64,000 nt of DNA from Rhodospirillaceae bacterium (GTDB lineage Bacteria > Pseudomonadota > Alphaproteobacteria > Rhodospirillales > UBA2165), in the NCBI GenBank assembly GCA_947467145.1, contig CANIGJ010000004.1:111262-175261 (forward strand). Direction: 5' to 3'. The notes under the pieces were generated by a model that saw only the letters and a program-made list of their open reading frames with translations, was not told where the DNA came from and did no database searches. A program made the translations under genes and the position numbers. Positions 26,663 to 36,404 of the stretch are shown one piece after another. The stretch's first letter is position 1. Each line of letters starts with the position of its first letter.

Positions 26663-27334
26663 ATGCCCCTGCAATCTCTTAAAGATGCGCCTGTCTGGCT
26701 GTTCGATCTCGACAATACGCTGTACCCGTGCACGGCGAATCTGTTCGACGAGATCGACCGGCGCATGAGCCGCTTCGTCGCCGATTTCCTGAAGGTGGAA
26801 ATCGCCGAGGCCTATAAGGTCCAGAAAAGCTATTTCCGCGCCCACGGTACGACCCTGAAGGGCCTGATGGACCTGCACGGCATGGCGCCCGACGACTATC
26901 TCGACTATGTCCACGATATCGATATGTCGCGCCTGAAGCAGGATCTGCGCCTCGATACCGCGCTGTCGCGCCTGCCGGGGCGCAAGATCGTGTTCACCAA
27001 CGCCACCGTGTCCTATGCCGAACGTGTGTTGGAAAAGATCGGCATCGCACGCCATTTCGAGGCGATCTACGACATCCATGCCGCGCGGTATATCCCCAAG
27101 CCCGATCCGTCGATTTACGACGATGTGGTGCGCCGCTTCGGCGTGACCCCGCACGAGGCGGTGATGGTCGAGGATGTGGCGCGCAACCTGGCCCCGGCCC
27201 GCGCCTTGGGCATGACCACGATCTGGGTCGAAACCGACCGCGCCTGGGCCTCGCACGGGGCCGCGCCCGAGGTCGTCGAGGCCGATCACAAAACCAAGGA
27301 TTTGAGCGGTTTTCTGGCCGAGATCACATCCTAA
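26663..27334 (+). CDS. HAD-family pyrimidine 5'-nucleotidase-like hydrolase
   Basis: 223 residues. HAD motif I DLDNTLYP with nucleophile Asp, motif II TNAT, motif III Lys in YIPKPDPSIYDD and motif IV VEDVARNL are all present. It matches the SDT1/PHM8-like group that dephosphorylates UMP/CMP. Start is ATG 26663; the in-frame ATG-free extension upstream is not supported. It commonly neighbours dapD in alphaproteobacteria, as here, though the link to lysine synthesis is not understood. Confidence 0.9.
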   Translation: MPLQSLKDAPVWLFDLDNTLYPCTANLFDEIDRRMSRFVADFLKVEIAEAYKVQKSYFRAHGTTLKGLMDLHGMAPDDYLDYVHDIDMSRLKQDLRLDTALSRLPGRKIVFTNATVSYAERVLEKIGIARHFEAIYDIHAARYIPKPDPSIYDDVVRRFGVTPHEAVMVEDVARNLAPARALGMTTIWVETDRAWASHGAAPEVVEADHKTKDLSGFLAEITS

Positions 27335-27365
27335 AGCGGGCTGCCCCAGGCGGGACGCCGAAAGA

Positions 27366-27394
27366 TTGACAGGCTTTCCCGCCTCCCCCATCTT
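27366..27394 (+). promoter_or_regulatory. Possible sigma-70 promoter for dapD
   Basis: A perfect TTGACA (27366-27371) with a 17-base spacer to a weak -10 CATCTT (27389-27394), 38 bases before the dapD ATG. The -10 matches poorly, so this is tentative. Confidence 0.35.
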
Positions 27395-27432
27395 GCCCCT
27401 CCATCCCACGATTTCCGGACGAATTCACAGCT

Positions 27433-28284
27433 ATGACCTCCCAGACCCAGCAAGCCCTGCAGACCGCCATCGATAAAGCGTGGGACGAACGCGACCAGAT
27501 CAACGCCAAGACGACCGGCGCGGTCCGCGATGCGGTGAACAACGCCCTCGGCCTGCTGGATAAGGGCGAGGTGCGCGTCGCCGAAAAGATCGACGGCAAA
27601 TGGCAGGTTAATCAGTGGCTCAAGAAGGCCGTGCTGCTGTCTTTCCGCCTCAACGACAACACCGTCATCGAACATGGCCCCGGCCAGGCATCGTGGTGGG
27701 ATAAGGTTGCGTCGAAATTCGACGGTTGGGGCGAGAACCGTTTCCGCGATGCGGGCTTCCGCGCCGTGCCGGGCAGCGTTGTGCGTCACAGCGCGCATAT
27801 CGCGCCGGGCGTCGTGCTGATGCCGTCCTTCGTCAATGTTGGCGCCTATGTCGACAGCGGCACCATGGTCGATACCTGGGCCACCGTTGGCTCCTGCGCG
27901 CAAATCGGCAAGAATTGTCATATCTCGGGCGGCACCGGGATCGGCGGCGTGCTCGAACCGTTGCAGGCCGACCCGGTCATCGTCGAAGACAATTGCTTCA
28001 TCGGTGCGCGCTCGGAAATCGCCGAGGGCGTGGTCGTCGAAGAAGGCGCCGTCATCTCGATGGGTGTGTTCATCGGTGCGTCGACCAAAATCATCGATCG
28101 CAACACGGGCGAGATTTTCATGGGCCGCGTGCCCGCCTATTCGGTCGTGGTGCCGGGAAACCTGCCGGGCAAGCCGATGGCCAACGGTCAGCCGGGACCG
28201 AGCCTCGCCTGCGCCGTCATCGTGAAGCGCGTCGACGCGGGGACCCGCGCCAAGACCTCGATCAACGAATTGCTGCGCGAGTGA
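27433..28284 (+). CDS. dapD: Tetrahydrodipicolinate N-succinyltransferase
   Basis: 283 residues. It succinylates tetrahydrodipicolinate in the meso-diaminopimelate/lysine pathway. An N-terminal helical domain ([33 protein letters not shown]) precedes a left-handed beta-helix with hexapeptide repeats (about 110-230): [54 protein letters not shown]. Length is usual. The stop overlaps the dapE GTG in GTGA. Confidence 0.96.
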   Translation: MTSQTQQALQTAIDKAWDERDQINAKTTGAVRDAVNNALGLLDKGEVRVAEKIDGKWQVNQWLKKAVLLSFRLNDNTVIEHGPGQASWWDKVASKFDGWGENRFRDAGFRAVPGSVVRHSAHIAPGVVLMPSFVNVGAYVDSGTMVDTWATVGSCAQIGKNCHISGGTGIGGVLEPLQADPVIVEDNCFIGARSEIAEGVVVEEGAVISMGVFIGASTKIIDRNTGEIFMGRVPAYSVVVPGNLPGKPMANGQPGPSLACAVIVKRVDAGTRAKTSINELLRE

Positions 28285-29432
28285 GTTCAGTTCTCGATCC
28301 GTTAGGACTCTCGCAGGATCTGATCCGCTGCGAGAGCGTGACCCCGATCGAGGGTGGTGCGCAGGGCGTGCTGGCGCGTGCGTTGGAGCCGATGGGCTTC
28401 GTCTGCCACTCGCTGACCTTCAGCGCGGCCGACACGCCGGACGTCACCAATCTTTACGCGCGCCTCGGCACATCTGGCCCGCATTTCTGTTTCGCCGGAC
28501 ATACTGACGTCGTGCCGGTCGGCGATCGCGCAGCCTGGACGGCCGATCCGTTCGCGGGCGTTGTAAAGGACGGCTTGCTGTACGGCCGTGGCGCCGCCGA
28601 CATGAAGGGCGCCATCGCCTGTTTCGCCGCCGCCGTCTCGCGCTTCCTGGCCAAGCAAAAGAATTTCGCTGGCTCGATCAGTTTCCTGATCACGGGCGAT
28701 GAAGAGGGCCCGGCCGTCAACGGCACCGTGAAGATGCTGGAATGGGCGGCCGCGCGCGGCGAGAAGTTCGATGCCTGCATCGTCGGCGAGCCGACCAATC
28801 CCTCAGCACTCGGCGATATGATGAAGGTCGGCCGGCGCGGTTCGCTCAATGCACGCCTCACTGTGCATGGCGTGGCCGGCCATGTTGCCTATCCGCATCT
28901 CGCCGACAATCCGTGCCATCGCCTGGTCGAGATGCTGGCCGCGATTACGCGCGATACGCTCGACGAAGGCACCGCGCATTTCCAGCCCTCGACCTTGCAA
29001 ATCACGAGCATCGACGTCGGCAATCCGACGACCAACGTGATTCCGGCCACGGCGGAAGCGCGCTTCAATATCCGCTTCACCGATGCGTTCGACGGCAAGG
29101 GCGTGGAGCGTTGGATCCGCGAGCGCCTCGATCGCGTCGGCGGCACGTATGACCTTAAGGTCCAGGTCTCGGGCGAATCCTTCCTCACCCAGCCCGGTCC
29201 ATTGTCCGACATCATCGGCGCGGCGGTGGCACGCGTGACCGGGCGCACGCCTGAACTCAGCACCTCGGGCGGCACGTCGGATGCGCGCTTCATCAAGAAT
29301 TATTGCCCGGTCATCGAATTCGGCCTGGTCGGCGAAACAATGCATAAGACCGACGAACGCATGCCGGTCGCCGACATTGCGGCGCTGGCCGATATCTACG
29401 AAGCGATTCTCGACGATTTCTTCAAACCGTAA
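28281..29432 (+). CDS. dapE: Succinyl-diaminopimelate desuccinylase
   Basis: 383 residues. M20 zinc peptidase that removes succinate from N-succinyl-LL-diaminopimelate. Zinc ligands are visible in order: His in [11 protein letters not shown], Asp in GRGAADMKG, Glu-Glu in ITGDEEGP, Glu in VGEPTNP and the late His in [11 protein letters not shown]. Start is GTG 28281, sharing four bases with dapD. The frame is open far upstream, but that extension is the reading of dapD in another frame and is rejected. Confidence 0.96.
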   Translation: MSSVLDPLGLSQDLIRCESVTPIEGGAQGVLARALEPMGFVCHSLTFSAADTPDVTNLYARLGTSGPHFCFAGHTDVVPVGDRAAWTADPFAGVVKDGLLYGRGAADMKGAIACFAAAVSRFLAKQKNFAGSISFLITGDEEGPAVNGTVKMLEWAAARGEKFDACIVGEPTNPSALGDMMKVGRRGSLNARLTVHGVAGHVAYPHLADNPCHRLVEMLAAITRDTLDEGTAHFQPSTLQITSIDVGNPTTNVIPATAEARFNIRFTDAFDGKGVERWIRERLDRVGGTYDLKVQVSGESFLTQPGPLSDIIGAAVARVTGRTPELSTSGGTSDARFIKNYCPVIEFGLVGETMHKTDERMPVADIAALADIYEAILDDFFKP

Positions 29433-29473
29433 GCGATGCGCCGCGCCGCGCGCGGTCATCGGAGGAAGAGCCC

Positions 29474-30043
29474 CTGAGCATCACCGGTGAGATCGCATCC
29501 GGCATCTACGGCGCCTGGCGTCTGGCGCGCGGCGATGTCGGCGGCATCGGCTATTTCAATGGCACGCGGCAGGGCTTCTGGCGCTCGTTTCTCGCCATGG
29601 CGATCGTGGCGCCGCTGTTCGCCAGCGTGCTGCTGCTGATCTACATGGGCGCGCCCGACCAATATGAACCGGTACGATTCTTTACAGTCCAGGCCATCGG
29701 TTATGTCGTCGCCTGGTTCGTCTTTCCGCTGATCATGTTCTACGTCGTCCAAAAGATCGATCGCGAACGCCGCTTCTTCGCTTTCATCGCGGCCTATAAT
29801 TGGTCGTCGGTCATCCAGAACTTCATCTATATCCCGATCGTCGTCGTCGCCCAACTCGGCGTCGTGCCGACCGATCTGACCTATTTCCTGGTCTTCGTGA
29901 TCAAGGTGTTGGTCTTCGTCTATACCTGGTTCATCGCACGTTCGACGCTCGGCATCACCAGTATGCAGGCGAGCATCATCGCCGCCGGCGATCTCGTCCT
30001 GGCCGGCGTGATGAATTCGGTGATCGACGCGATGCTCAGCTGA
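29474..30043 (+). CDS. Membrane protein, Yip1-like, apparently with a CTG start
   Basis: 189 residues from CTG 29474. Four or five transmembrane helices (about 45-62, 78-95, 118-135, 137-152 and 160-185). The first 40 residues (SITGEIASGIYGAWRLARGDV, then GIGYFNGTRQGFWRSF) form a coherent amphipathic leader continuous with the helices, so the internal ATG at 29597 is too late. There is no ATG, GTG or TTG in frame between the dapE stop and this leader. A GGAGG lies nine bases before the CTG. The family looks like small alphaproteobacterial Yip1-domain-type proteins of unknown role. It overlaps the convergent fkbM gene by eight bases. Confidence 0.7.
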   Translation: MSITGEIASGIYGAWRLARGDVGGIGYFNGTRQGFWRSFLAMAIVAPLFASVLLLIYMGAPDQYEPVRFFTVQAIGYVVAWFVFPLIMFYVVQKIDRERRFFAFIAAYNWSSVIQNFIYIPIVVVAQLGVVPTDLTYFLVFVIKVLVFVYTWFIARSTLGITSMQASIIAAGDLVLAGVMNSVIDAMLS

Positions 30044-30899
30044 CGCGCGGGCGTGCGAGAAGCGTCCAGGCGATCTCGGAATCTTTTGCGTCGTCGGACG
30101 GATCGTAGGCGCCGACCGGGCTGATCGTGCCGGTCGCCTCGTCGATACGCGACAGATCGTAATTGGCGCGCAGATTGTCGATCAGGGCCGCCGCACCGCC
30201 CTGGCTCACGAGGCCATAAGGCCAAATTTCCATGAACAGGATCGGGCGGTCGCGCGCGATGGTGCGGTGCGCGCCCGCCAGCACGGCGGGCTCCGCGCCT
30301 TCGGCATCGATCTTGATGAGATCGACATGCGTGTCTGCGATCACGTCATCCAATGTGAGTGTCGCGACGGCCACGGTTTCGACCGCATTGTCGACATTGG
30401 CCGCGATTAGGGAATGTCCGCCCATATTGTGGCCGTGGCGGACCAACGTCGCGGGCCCCGCGCGATCCGACACGGCGGCGGCATGGACATCGACGATGGC
30501 CCCCAGGCGATGTTCGGCGACGTTGCGGCGCAGTAGCGCTGCGTTGATCGGATCGGGCTCGAACGCGTGCATGTGACCGGCTGGCCCGACCGCGTGGCCG
30601 ATCTGGACGGTGTGATAGCCGATGTTGGACCCGATCTCGACGATGCGTTGCCCGGGGCGGATATGCGCAAGCAACACCCGGGTCTCGTAGGGTTCCCACT
30701 GTCCACGCTTCATCAGTTGGTAGGCGACCACACCATCGCGTGTGTCGGCCCATAAGCGGCCGAACGGGAGCGGGATGGGGATTGTGCCGGTGGGGTGCAG
30801 CAGGCGACAGAGCCGCCACCACCATTTGCGGCGGCGCGACGTGGCAAGATGCGCGCCGTCGATTCGGCCGGCAGTGAAAAGATAGAGCGCGGTGCGCAA
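30036..30899 (-). CDS. FkbM family methyltransferase
   Basis: About 287 residues from TTG 30899, 12 bases after the mlaC stop. SAM motif I is RIVEIGSNIGYHTVQIG, followed by AFEPDPINAALLRRNV, and the FkbM signature LTLDDVIADTHVDLIKIDAEGAEPAVLAGA. It probably O-methylates a sugar or related surface or secondary metabolite group; the acceptor is unknown. The start is uncertain: ATG occurs only well inside (at LMKRG). It sits downstream of mlaA-mlaC, an unusual partner. Confidence 0.82.
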   Translation of the reverse strand: MRTALYLFTAGRIDGAHLATSRRRKWWWRLCRLLHPTGTIPIPLPFGRLWADTRDGVVAYQLMKRGQWEPYETRVLLAHIRPGQRIVEIGSNIGYHTVQIGHAVGPAGHMHAFEPDPINAALLRRNVAEHRLGAIVDVHAAAVSDRAGPATLVRHGHNMGGHSLIAANVDNAVETVAVATLTLDDVIADTHVDLIKIDAEGAEPAVLAGAHRTIARDRPILFMEIWPYGLVSQGGAAALIDNLRANYDLSRIDEATGTISPVGAYDPSDDAKDSEIAWTLLARPRVS

Positions 30900-30910
30900 G
30901 GGCCGCGCGG

Positions 30911-31543
30911 TTATTTCGGCGCCAAGGCTTTGGTCTTGGCGCGCAGCTCGGTGATCAGGCCGGAGACCTTGTTGCCGTTGCGCACGATGACCGACGTGAA
31001 TTCCGAGCGCTGCGTCTGCATCATGCTGACGCCTTCGATCACGATATCGACGATACTGGGGTCTGTGCTGGCCTGCGCGACGCGCCAATCCAGCCGGATC
31101 GGTTTGGCCACGTTGCGGCTGATCTGCGACTGCACGACGACCGCGTTGTCTTCGCTGCCCGCCGGTTTCGATGCGCCGAGGATATCGAGGTTCTCGCCGC
31201 CGTAATCGCGGAAGCGCTGCGCATAGGTCGACACGATCAGGTCTTCGAACAGGCCCATATATTCGGTCTGTTCTTCCGGCGTCGCCACGCGCCAGTAACG
31301 GCCCAAGGCCGAGCGGCCGATCGCCGGTACGTCGAAATGTTCTTTCAACAGTGCGCGGAAACCCTGCTCGCGCTCGGCTTGGCTCATCGTCGGGCTGGTG
31401 AGTTGGCTGATCGCCTTGTCGGCCAAGGTGCGCACAAAGGCTTGCGCATCGGCAACCTCTTCGGCGCGTGCCGGCAGCGCAACGGCCACGACCAGTAAAG
31501 CGACGCCCAGACAGAAGGCGCCGAACTTCGTCATGCTGCGCAT
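30911..31543 (-). CDS. mlaC: Phospholipid transport periplasmic protein MlaC
   Basis: 210 residues. A Sec signal peptide (about 1-27, ALPARAEE) precedes the Ttg2D/MlaC fold, with FRALLKEHFDVPAIGRSALGRYWRVATPEEQTEYMGLFEDLIVSTYAQRF as the diagnostic stretch. It shuttles phospholipids across the periplasm between MlaA in the outer membrane and the MlaFEDB transporter. It follows mlaA by four bases; mlaD/E/F are not in the window. Confidence 0.93.
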   Translation of the reverse strand: MRSMTKFGAFCLGVALLVVAVALPARAEEVADAQAFVRTLADKAISQLTSPTMSQAEREQGFRALLKEHFDVPAIGRSALGRYWRVATPEEQTEYMGLFEDLIVSTYAQRFRDYGGENLDILGASKPAGSEDNAVVVQSQISRNVAKPIRLDWRVAQASTDPSIVDIVIEGVSMMQTQRSEFTSVIVRNGNKVSGLITELRAKTKALAPK

Positions 31544-31547
31544 GCGA

Positions 31548-32336
31548 TCAATGTCTCGAGGTAACGGGCGCGTCGAGATCTTTGAGGTCCAGCTCGCCGG
31601 TCAGGTTCGGCAGGGGCGCATCGCCGGTGCCGCCGTTGCGGATCTCGTCCATGCGGCGTTGGCGATACAGGCTGCGGATCGCCGCATAGAAATCGACCGA
31701 GGTGCGCTCGAGATCGTCGAGCACGTTCCACAGCTGATCGCGGGCATCGATGCCGGTCACGAGGGCGCGCGTCAGCGGCACCCAATCGTTGTCGGTGTTG
31801 CTCGCCCACCAATTGATCGGATCGAGGAAGAAGTCGGCGACTTTGCCGGTCAGATCGCGCGGGTTCGAGGGCCCGAGGATCGGCAGCATGAGGTAGGGAC
31901 CTTCGCCGACGCCCCAGACCGCGAGGGTCTGGCCGAAATCTTCGTCATGCGGCGCGAAGCCGAGATCGGCGGCAGGATCGCCGAAGCCGACGACGCCCAA
32001 GGTCGAATTGATCACGAACCGCGCGAAGGTCGTGCCGGCGCGGCTGAATTGGCCCTGCAGCAGATCGTTCGCGAAGATCACCGGCGAGCGCAGGTTCTGC
32101 AGTGCGTTGTGCACGCCGTCGCGCATCTCGGGTGTGGTGATGGCGCGATAGCCCGACGTCACCGGCTTGATGACGTAACGGTCGGCGCCCCGGTTGAATT
32201 CGAAAATCGCCCGGTTGGTCGGCTCGACGGGATCGTTCAGTTTTTTGAATTCCGCGAGCGCTTCCGGATCGCCTTCAGGCGCGGATGCACAGCTCGCGAG
32301 CAACATCGATGCAACGATCAGGGCGCTGATTCTCAT
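31548..32336 (-). CDS. mlaA: Outer-membrane lipid asymmetry lipoprotein MlaA/VacJ
   Basis: 262 residues. Lipobox LLASC near residue 17. VacJ signature stretches: LNDPVEPTNRAIFEFNRGADRY, VHNALQNLRSPVIFANDLLQG, FVINSTLGVVGFGDPAADLGF and EDFGQTLAVWGVGEGPYLMLP. Start is ATG 32336; an ATG nine codons further up is less likely. It removes surface phospholipids from the outer leaflet and passes them to MlaC. First gene of mlaA-mlaC-fkbM. Confidence 0.95.
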   Translation of the reverse strand: MRISALIVASMLLASCASAPEGDPEALAEFKKLNDPVEPTNRAIFEFNRGADRYVIKPVTSGYRAITTPEMRDGVHNALQNLRSPVIFANDLLQGQFSRAGTTFARFVINSTLGVVGFGDPAADLGFAPHDEDFGQTLAVWGVGEGPYLMLPILGPSNPRDLTGKVADFFLDPINWWASNTDNDWVPLTRALVTGIDARDQLWNVLDDLERTSVDFYAAIRSLYRQRRMDEIRNGGTGDAPLPNLTGELDLKDLDAPVTSRH

Positions 32337-32802
32337 CGCCCCGTTACCGAAATCCGCCCACATACCAACCTCTGAATTGGCTCGTTTATTTTATGTCCGC
32401 TAGCCCATTCGATACGCCGAATAGATTTCGCGGCGGAGTCTCCAGCGGGCAACCCTTTGTGGATTGTTTCCGCCAGCTATTCAATATCTTGATCCAGGTT
32501 TGTCTGAAATCGCCGCAGTTTTACGCGGCACCCCGAAACTCCCCCATTTAACGCGTGGACTATACAAAGACCTGATGGAAAATAACAGTAATCCGAAGCC
32601 GAAATCCGTACGGGTCATCCACGGTAGTGGTAATTGTGCAACATCACGTTCGAGCGTTCAGACTACACGCCGAGTCTTAAATTTTTTTGAATCAGGGATG
32701 ACGGCCGCGCGTGACGGTGGCGCGTAGGATTGTATTAGGTTGTGTTGATCTGCGGCGCGGCCAAGCGGCGCGCTTAAGGGTCTGCTCGTCCAGCCCGGCG
32801 GG
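32337..32802. other. 466-base region without a convincing gene
   Basis: A/T-richer than its surroundings. It should hold the promoter of mlaA (an A/T-rich stretch TTTATTTTATG lies at about 32387-32397). A plus-strand frame from ATG 32575 could encode a 50-residue peptide (begins MENNSNPKPKSVRVIHGSG), with no recognised family, so it is not called as a gene. No inverted repeat or RNA gene was recognised. Confidence 0.4.
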
Positions 32803-32979
32803 CTAGAGGTAGGACCGAACGTCGCGCCCGACGAGGCGGCTTACGTCTGCCAGGATTTCCGCGCCTTTGGCCCGCAAGGCCCGCGCTTCGTATCCCGGAA
32901 TTTCGTCGGCTCGGGTCAGTAGGATCTCAGCCCATTTCATCTGGGTGCCCACATACCGGGTCCAATCGATGGTACACAT
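32803..32979 (-). CDS. Hypothetical 58-residue protein
   Basis: From ATG 32979, with GAGG about nine bases upstream. The peptide is charged and helical-looking (MKWAEILLTRADEIPGYEARALRAKGAEILADVSRLVG), with codon use more like the coding neighbours than the flanks. No family recognised. It stands alone in a mostly empty 900-base stretch. A chance frame cannot be excluded. Confidence 0.4.
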   Translation of the reverse strand: MCTIDWTRYVGTQMKWAEILLTRADEIPGYEARALRAKGAEILADVSRLVGRDVRSYL

Positions 32980-33211
32980 GATGGTTGCCTCAGGCTTCCT
33001 CTTGGTGACGAACATGCCGTGTTTTCACGGTCGCGTTACCCCAACGATACGGCTGTTCTAACTTGGCGGGGTGACATCCCTGTGACATCCCGCAAATCGC
33101 ATCCGTATAAATCCTTAACAAATCGTATACACCGATTATTCCATGCGCGGGGTCACGATGGAGTGATGGCGATCACATTTCATGGGATTTTCACAAAGGC
33201 GCGCAGGCATG

Positions 33212-33239
33212 AAAAAAGGGCGGATATCCGCCCTTTTTT
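33212..33239 (-). terminator. Bidirectional Rho-independent terminator
   Basis: A perfect 28-base palindrome, AAAAAAGGGCGGATATCC followed by its complement, with A- and T-tracts on both sides. It works in either direction and closes the bolA-grxD-DUF3012 unit, whose last stop is at 33261. Confidence 0.9.
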
Positions 33240-33260
33240 GCTTCAAATATATAGGCCCGG

Positions 33261-33461
33261 CTAGGACTTAGGGGTGCCCAGAACGCAGCTTTTGGCGTAA
33301 TCGCCCACCTGATTGGCGGTCCAATCGCCTTTCGGTTTTTTGTCCATCATCTCGCACCATGCCTTGGTGCCGACGGCGGGTTCGCCGCAGCCGGCCAGCA
33401 GGCCGCTGCAGACGAGCAGGGCAGCGGCGAGGCCGCTGCGCTTGAGGATCGTTGCCGGCAT
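33261..33461 (-). CDS. DUF3012 family small lipoprotein
   Basis: 66 residues. Signal with lipobox LLAGC (Cys25), then the DUF3012 core AVGTKAWCEMMDKKPKGDWTANQVGDYAKSCV with two cysteines that may pair. Its role is unknown. The ATG abuts the grxD stop (33462), so it is read with bolA-grxD and ends at the palindromic terminator. Confidence 0.85.
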   Translation of the reverse strand: MPATILKRSGLAAALLVCSGLLAGCGEPAVGTKAWCEMMDKKPKGDWTANQVGDYAKSCVLGTPKS

Positions 33462-33803
33462 TTAAGCGTTGGCCGTGGTCTTGATGCCCTTGTCGGCGAA
33501 GAGCTGTTGCAGCTCGCCGGTCTGGTACATCTCGCGCACGATATCGCAGCCGCCGACGAATTCGCCCTTCACGTAAAGCTGAGGAATGGTCGGCCAATTG
33601 CTGAAATGTTTGATGCCTTCGCGCACTTCCATGTCGGCCAGGACGTTGACGCCCTTGAACTCGACGCCGGCCAAGGTCAGCGCTTGGACGACGGCGGCGG
33701 AGAAGCCGCATTGCGGGGCGTTCGGCACGCCCTTCATGAACAGCACGATCGGCGAGGATTCGATTTCGCTCTGGATACGCTGGAAGACGGGATGGTCGTT
33801 CAT
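33462..33803 (-). CDS. grxD: Monothiol glutaredoxin, Grx4/GrxD family
   Basis: 113 residues. The single active-site motif is CGFS (about 32-35), with Lys24 before it, then WPTIPQLYVKGEFVGGCDIV for glutathione binding. Proteins of this class carry a [2Fe-2S] cluster, usually in complex with BolA, whose gene is 35 bases upstream. It functions in iron-sulfur trafficking and iron sensing. Confidence 0.96.
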   Translation of the reverse strand: MNDHPVFQRIQSEIESSPIVLFMKGVPNAPQCGFSAAVVQALTLAGVEFKGVNVLADMEVREGIKHFSNWPTIPQLYVKGEFVGGCDIVREMYQTGELQQLFADKGIKTTANA

Positions 33804-33838
33804 TTTGTGCCTTTCACAAAAAGCTGCGCAACGTCGCT

Positions 33839-34078
33839 TTATTCGGCGCCGGGAACCGTGGTGGTCAGCGCCAGTGCGTGCAGCTCGATGCCCATGCGGC
33901 CCTGTAGCGCCTCATAGACAAGTTGATGTTGCTTCACGCGGCTGAGGCCCTGGAATGCCTTGGAGACGACGTGGGCGGCGTAGTGATCGCCGTCCCCGGC
34001 GAGATCGTTAATCTGAACAACGGCATCGGGGATGCCCTGTTTGATCAGCCGCTCGATGTCTCCGACGTTCATGGCCAT
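33839..34078 (-). CDS. BolA family protein
   Basis: 79 residues. The KH-like BolA fold is seen as IERLIKQGIPDAVVQINDLAGDGDHYAAHVVSKAFQGLSRVKQHQLVYEALQG, with the conserved His in the C-terminal helix. It partners with the CGFS glutaredoxin encoded next to it. Length and the GDGDHY loop resemble BolA2-type proteins. The next upstream gene, purL, ends at 34230 with a terminator in between. Confidence 0.93.
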   Translation of the reverse strand: MAMNVGDIERLIKQGIPDAVVQINDLAGDGDHYAAHVVSKAFQGLSRVKQHQLVYEALQGRMGIELHALALTTTVPGAE

Positions 34079-34137
34079 CGCGCCGGGTTCCTTCCGTTAC
34101 GTTTACGTTCAACCCGCATATTAACCATTTTCGCGCG

Positions 34138-34168
34138 GGAAAAACAGAGGGGGGTTGGTTCACCCCTC
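34138..34168 (-). terminator. Predicted terminator after purL
   Basis: On the minus strand, stem GAGGGG (34168-34163) pairs with CCCCTC (34152-34147), loop about ten bases, followed by TGTTTTTCCC. It lies about 60 bases after the purL stop. Confidence 0.6.
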
Positions 34169-34229
34169 ATTTGGGCGCGCAAATCTGCTCTGCAAGGCAC
34201 GCAAGGGCGGGGTTTAGGCCACAGGAACC

Positions 34230-36404
34230 TTAAGCAACCGCCATATAGTTGGGCAGCCAGCCTTCGTGGGTCTCGCGCAGCTCGTCGAGCATCACGCGCT
34301 CACCTTTGAGGCCGATGGCGGCCCCGCCGGTGCGCCCGATGACGACCGCCGGCACGCCGGCCTTCTGCGCCGCCTCGAGCACCGTATTGGCGCGCCCGGC
34401 CGCGACGATATAGCGGCCCTGATCCTCGCCGAAGCCCCAGGCATGGAGCGGCAGATCACCCGCCTTGTTCATGATGTCGACGCCGATATTGGCGGCGAGC
34501 GCCATTTCGGCGATGGCGACCAGCAGGCCGCCGTCCGACAGATCGTGACACGCGCTGACCGCGCGCGCCTCGATCAGGTCGCGCACCAATTCGCCCGTCG
34601 TGCGCTCAGCGTCGAGATCGATCGGCGGTGCCGCGCCGTCTTCACGCCCCGCCATTTCGCGCAAATAGATCGACTGGCCGAGATGGCCTTTGGTTTCGCC
34701 GAGCAGGATCAAGGAATCACCGTCGCGATACGCGATGCCGACCGCCTTGGTGTAATCCTCCATGATGCCGACGCCGCCGATGGCGGGGGTCGGCAGGATC
34801 GCGCTGCCCGCCGTCTCGTTGTAGAGCGAGACGTTGCCGGACACGACCGGATAGTCGAGCGCGATGCAGGCCTGGCGGATGCCGTCGATGGCGCCGACGA
34901 ACTGTCCCATGATGCGCGGGTTGGTCGGATTGCCGAAATTCATGTTGTCGGTGATGGCGAGCGGCCGCGCGCCGACCGCGCAGATGTTGCGCCAGGTTTC
35001 GACGACCGCCTGCATGCCGCCGCGCACCGGATCGGCGAGGCAATAACGCGGCGTGCAATCGGTGGTGATCGCCAGCGCGCGCTTGGTGTCGCGCACGCGC
35101 ACCAGGGCGGCATCGCCGCCCGGACGGATGACGGTATCGCCCATCACCAGATGATCGTACTGCTCCCAGATCCAGCGCTTCGATGCGAGGTCCGGCGTGC
35201 CCAGCAATTTCTGCAACGTGGCAAGCGGGCTCAGCGGCGACGGCACGCTCAGCGGATCGATGTTCTGTTGCTGCGGTGTCGGTTCCCACGGGCGATCGTA
35301 TTCGGGTGACGCGAGCGCCAGCGGATCGATCGGCAGATCGGCTTCGACTGCGCCTTTCATCTTGATCACCATGCGACCGGTGTCGGTCAGATGGCCGATG
35401 ATGGCGAAATCCAATTCCCATTTGTCGAAGATGGCTTTGGCGGTGTCTTCCGAGCCCGGTTTCAGCACCATCAGCATGCGTTCCTGGCTTTCCGACAGCA
35501 GGAACTCATAGGCCGTCATGCCGGTCTCGCGCGCCGGCACGTGGTCGAGATCGAGCTCGACGCCCATGCCGCCCTTCGACGCCATCTCGAACGACGACGA
35601 TGTCAGACCGGCGGCACCCATATCCTGGATCGCGACGATGCAATCGGTCGCCATCAATTCGAGGCAGGCTTCGATCAGAAGTTTTTCGGTGAACGGATCG
35701 CCGACCTGCACCGTCGGGCGCTTTTCTTCCGAGTCCGCATTGAACTCGGCCGACGCCATCGTCGCGCCATGGATACCGTCGCGGCCCGTTTTGGAGCCGA
35801 CATAGACCACCGGATTGCCGAGGCCCGCTGCCGCCGAATAGAAAATTTTATCCTGCTGCGCGATGCCGACGGTCATGGCATTGACCAGGATGTTGCCGTC
35901 GTAGCTCGAATGGAAATTGCATTCGCCGCCGACCGTCGGCACGCCGACGCAATTGCCGTAACCGCCGATACCGGCTACCACGCCCGCGACCAGATGACGC
36001 GTCTTGGCGTTATCGGGTTGTCCGAAGCGCAGCGCGTTCATGTTGGCGATGGGCCGCGCACCCATGGTGAAGACGTCGCGCAGGATGCCGCCGACGCCCG
36101 TCGCCGCACCCTGATAGGGTTCGATGAAGGACGGATGGTTATGGCTTTCCATCTTGAAGATGCAGGCGAGCCCGCCGCCAATATCGATGACACCGGCATT
36201 TTCGCCGGGTCCGCAGATCACCCACGGCGCCGTGGTAGGCAGCGTCTTCAGCCACTTCTTGGATGACTTGTAGGAGCAATGCTCCGACCACATGACCGAG
36301 AAGACGCCAAGCTCGGTGTGGTTCGGCTCGCGGCCGAGAATTTCGAGGACCTTGTTGTATTCCTCGACGGACAGACCCATCAGGTCGTTGGGCAGATTGC
36401 TCAT
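34230..36404 (-). CDS. purL: Phosphoribosylformylglycinamidine synthase subunit PurL
   Basis: 724 residues, the small form that needs PurQ and PurS. It makes formylglycinamidine ribonucleotide in purine synthesis. Motifs: [57 protein letters not shown], and [12 protein letters not shown] near the middle, with the AIR-synthase-like second half ending [13 protein letters not shown]. The start overlaps the purQ stop in ATGA. Confidence 0.97.
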   Translation of the reverse strand: MSNLPNDLMGLSVEEYNKVLEILGREPNHTELGVFSVMWSEHCSYKSSKKWLKTLPTTAPWVICGPGENAGVIDIGGGLACIFKMESHNHPSFIEPYQGAATGVGGILRDVFTMGARPIANMNALRFGQPDNAKTRHLVAGVVAGIGGYGNCVGVPTVGGECNFHSSYDGNILVNAMTVGIAQQDKIFYSAAAGLGNPVVYVGSKTGRDGIHGATMASAEFNADSEEKRPTVQVGDPFTEKLLIEACLELMATDCIVAIQDMGAAGLTSSSFEMASKGGMGVELDLDHVPARETGMTAYEFLLSESQERMLMVLKPGSEDTAKAIFDKWELDFAIIGHLTDTGRMVIKMKGAVEADLPIDPLALASPEYDRPWEPTPQQQNIDPLSVPSPLSPLATLQKLLGTPDLASKRWIWEQYDHLVMGDTVIRPGGDAALVRVRDTKRALAITTDCTPRYCLADPVRGGMQAVVETWRNICAVGARPLAITDNMNFGNPTNPRIMGQFVGAIDGIRQACIALDYPVVSGNVSLYNETAGSAILPTPAIGGVGIMEDYTKAVGIAYRDGDSLILLGETKGHLGQSIYLREMAGREDGAAPPIDLDAERTTGELVRDLIEARAVSACHDLSDGGLLVAIAEMALAANIGVDIMNKAGDLPLHAWGFGEDQGRYIVAAGRANTVLEAAQKAGVPAVVIGRTGGAAIGLKGERVMLDELRETHEGWLPNYMAVA

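Noticed and set aside
27726..28280. A 185-codon extension of dapE into dapD
   Set aside because: It is a second frame of dapD; GTG 28281 overlapping the dapD stop fits family length.
32575..32727. A 50-codon plus-strand frame in the gap after mlaA
   Set aside because: No ribosome site and no family match; listed only in the gap description.
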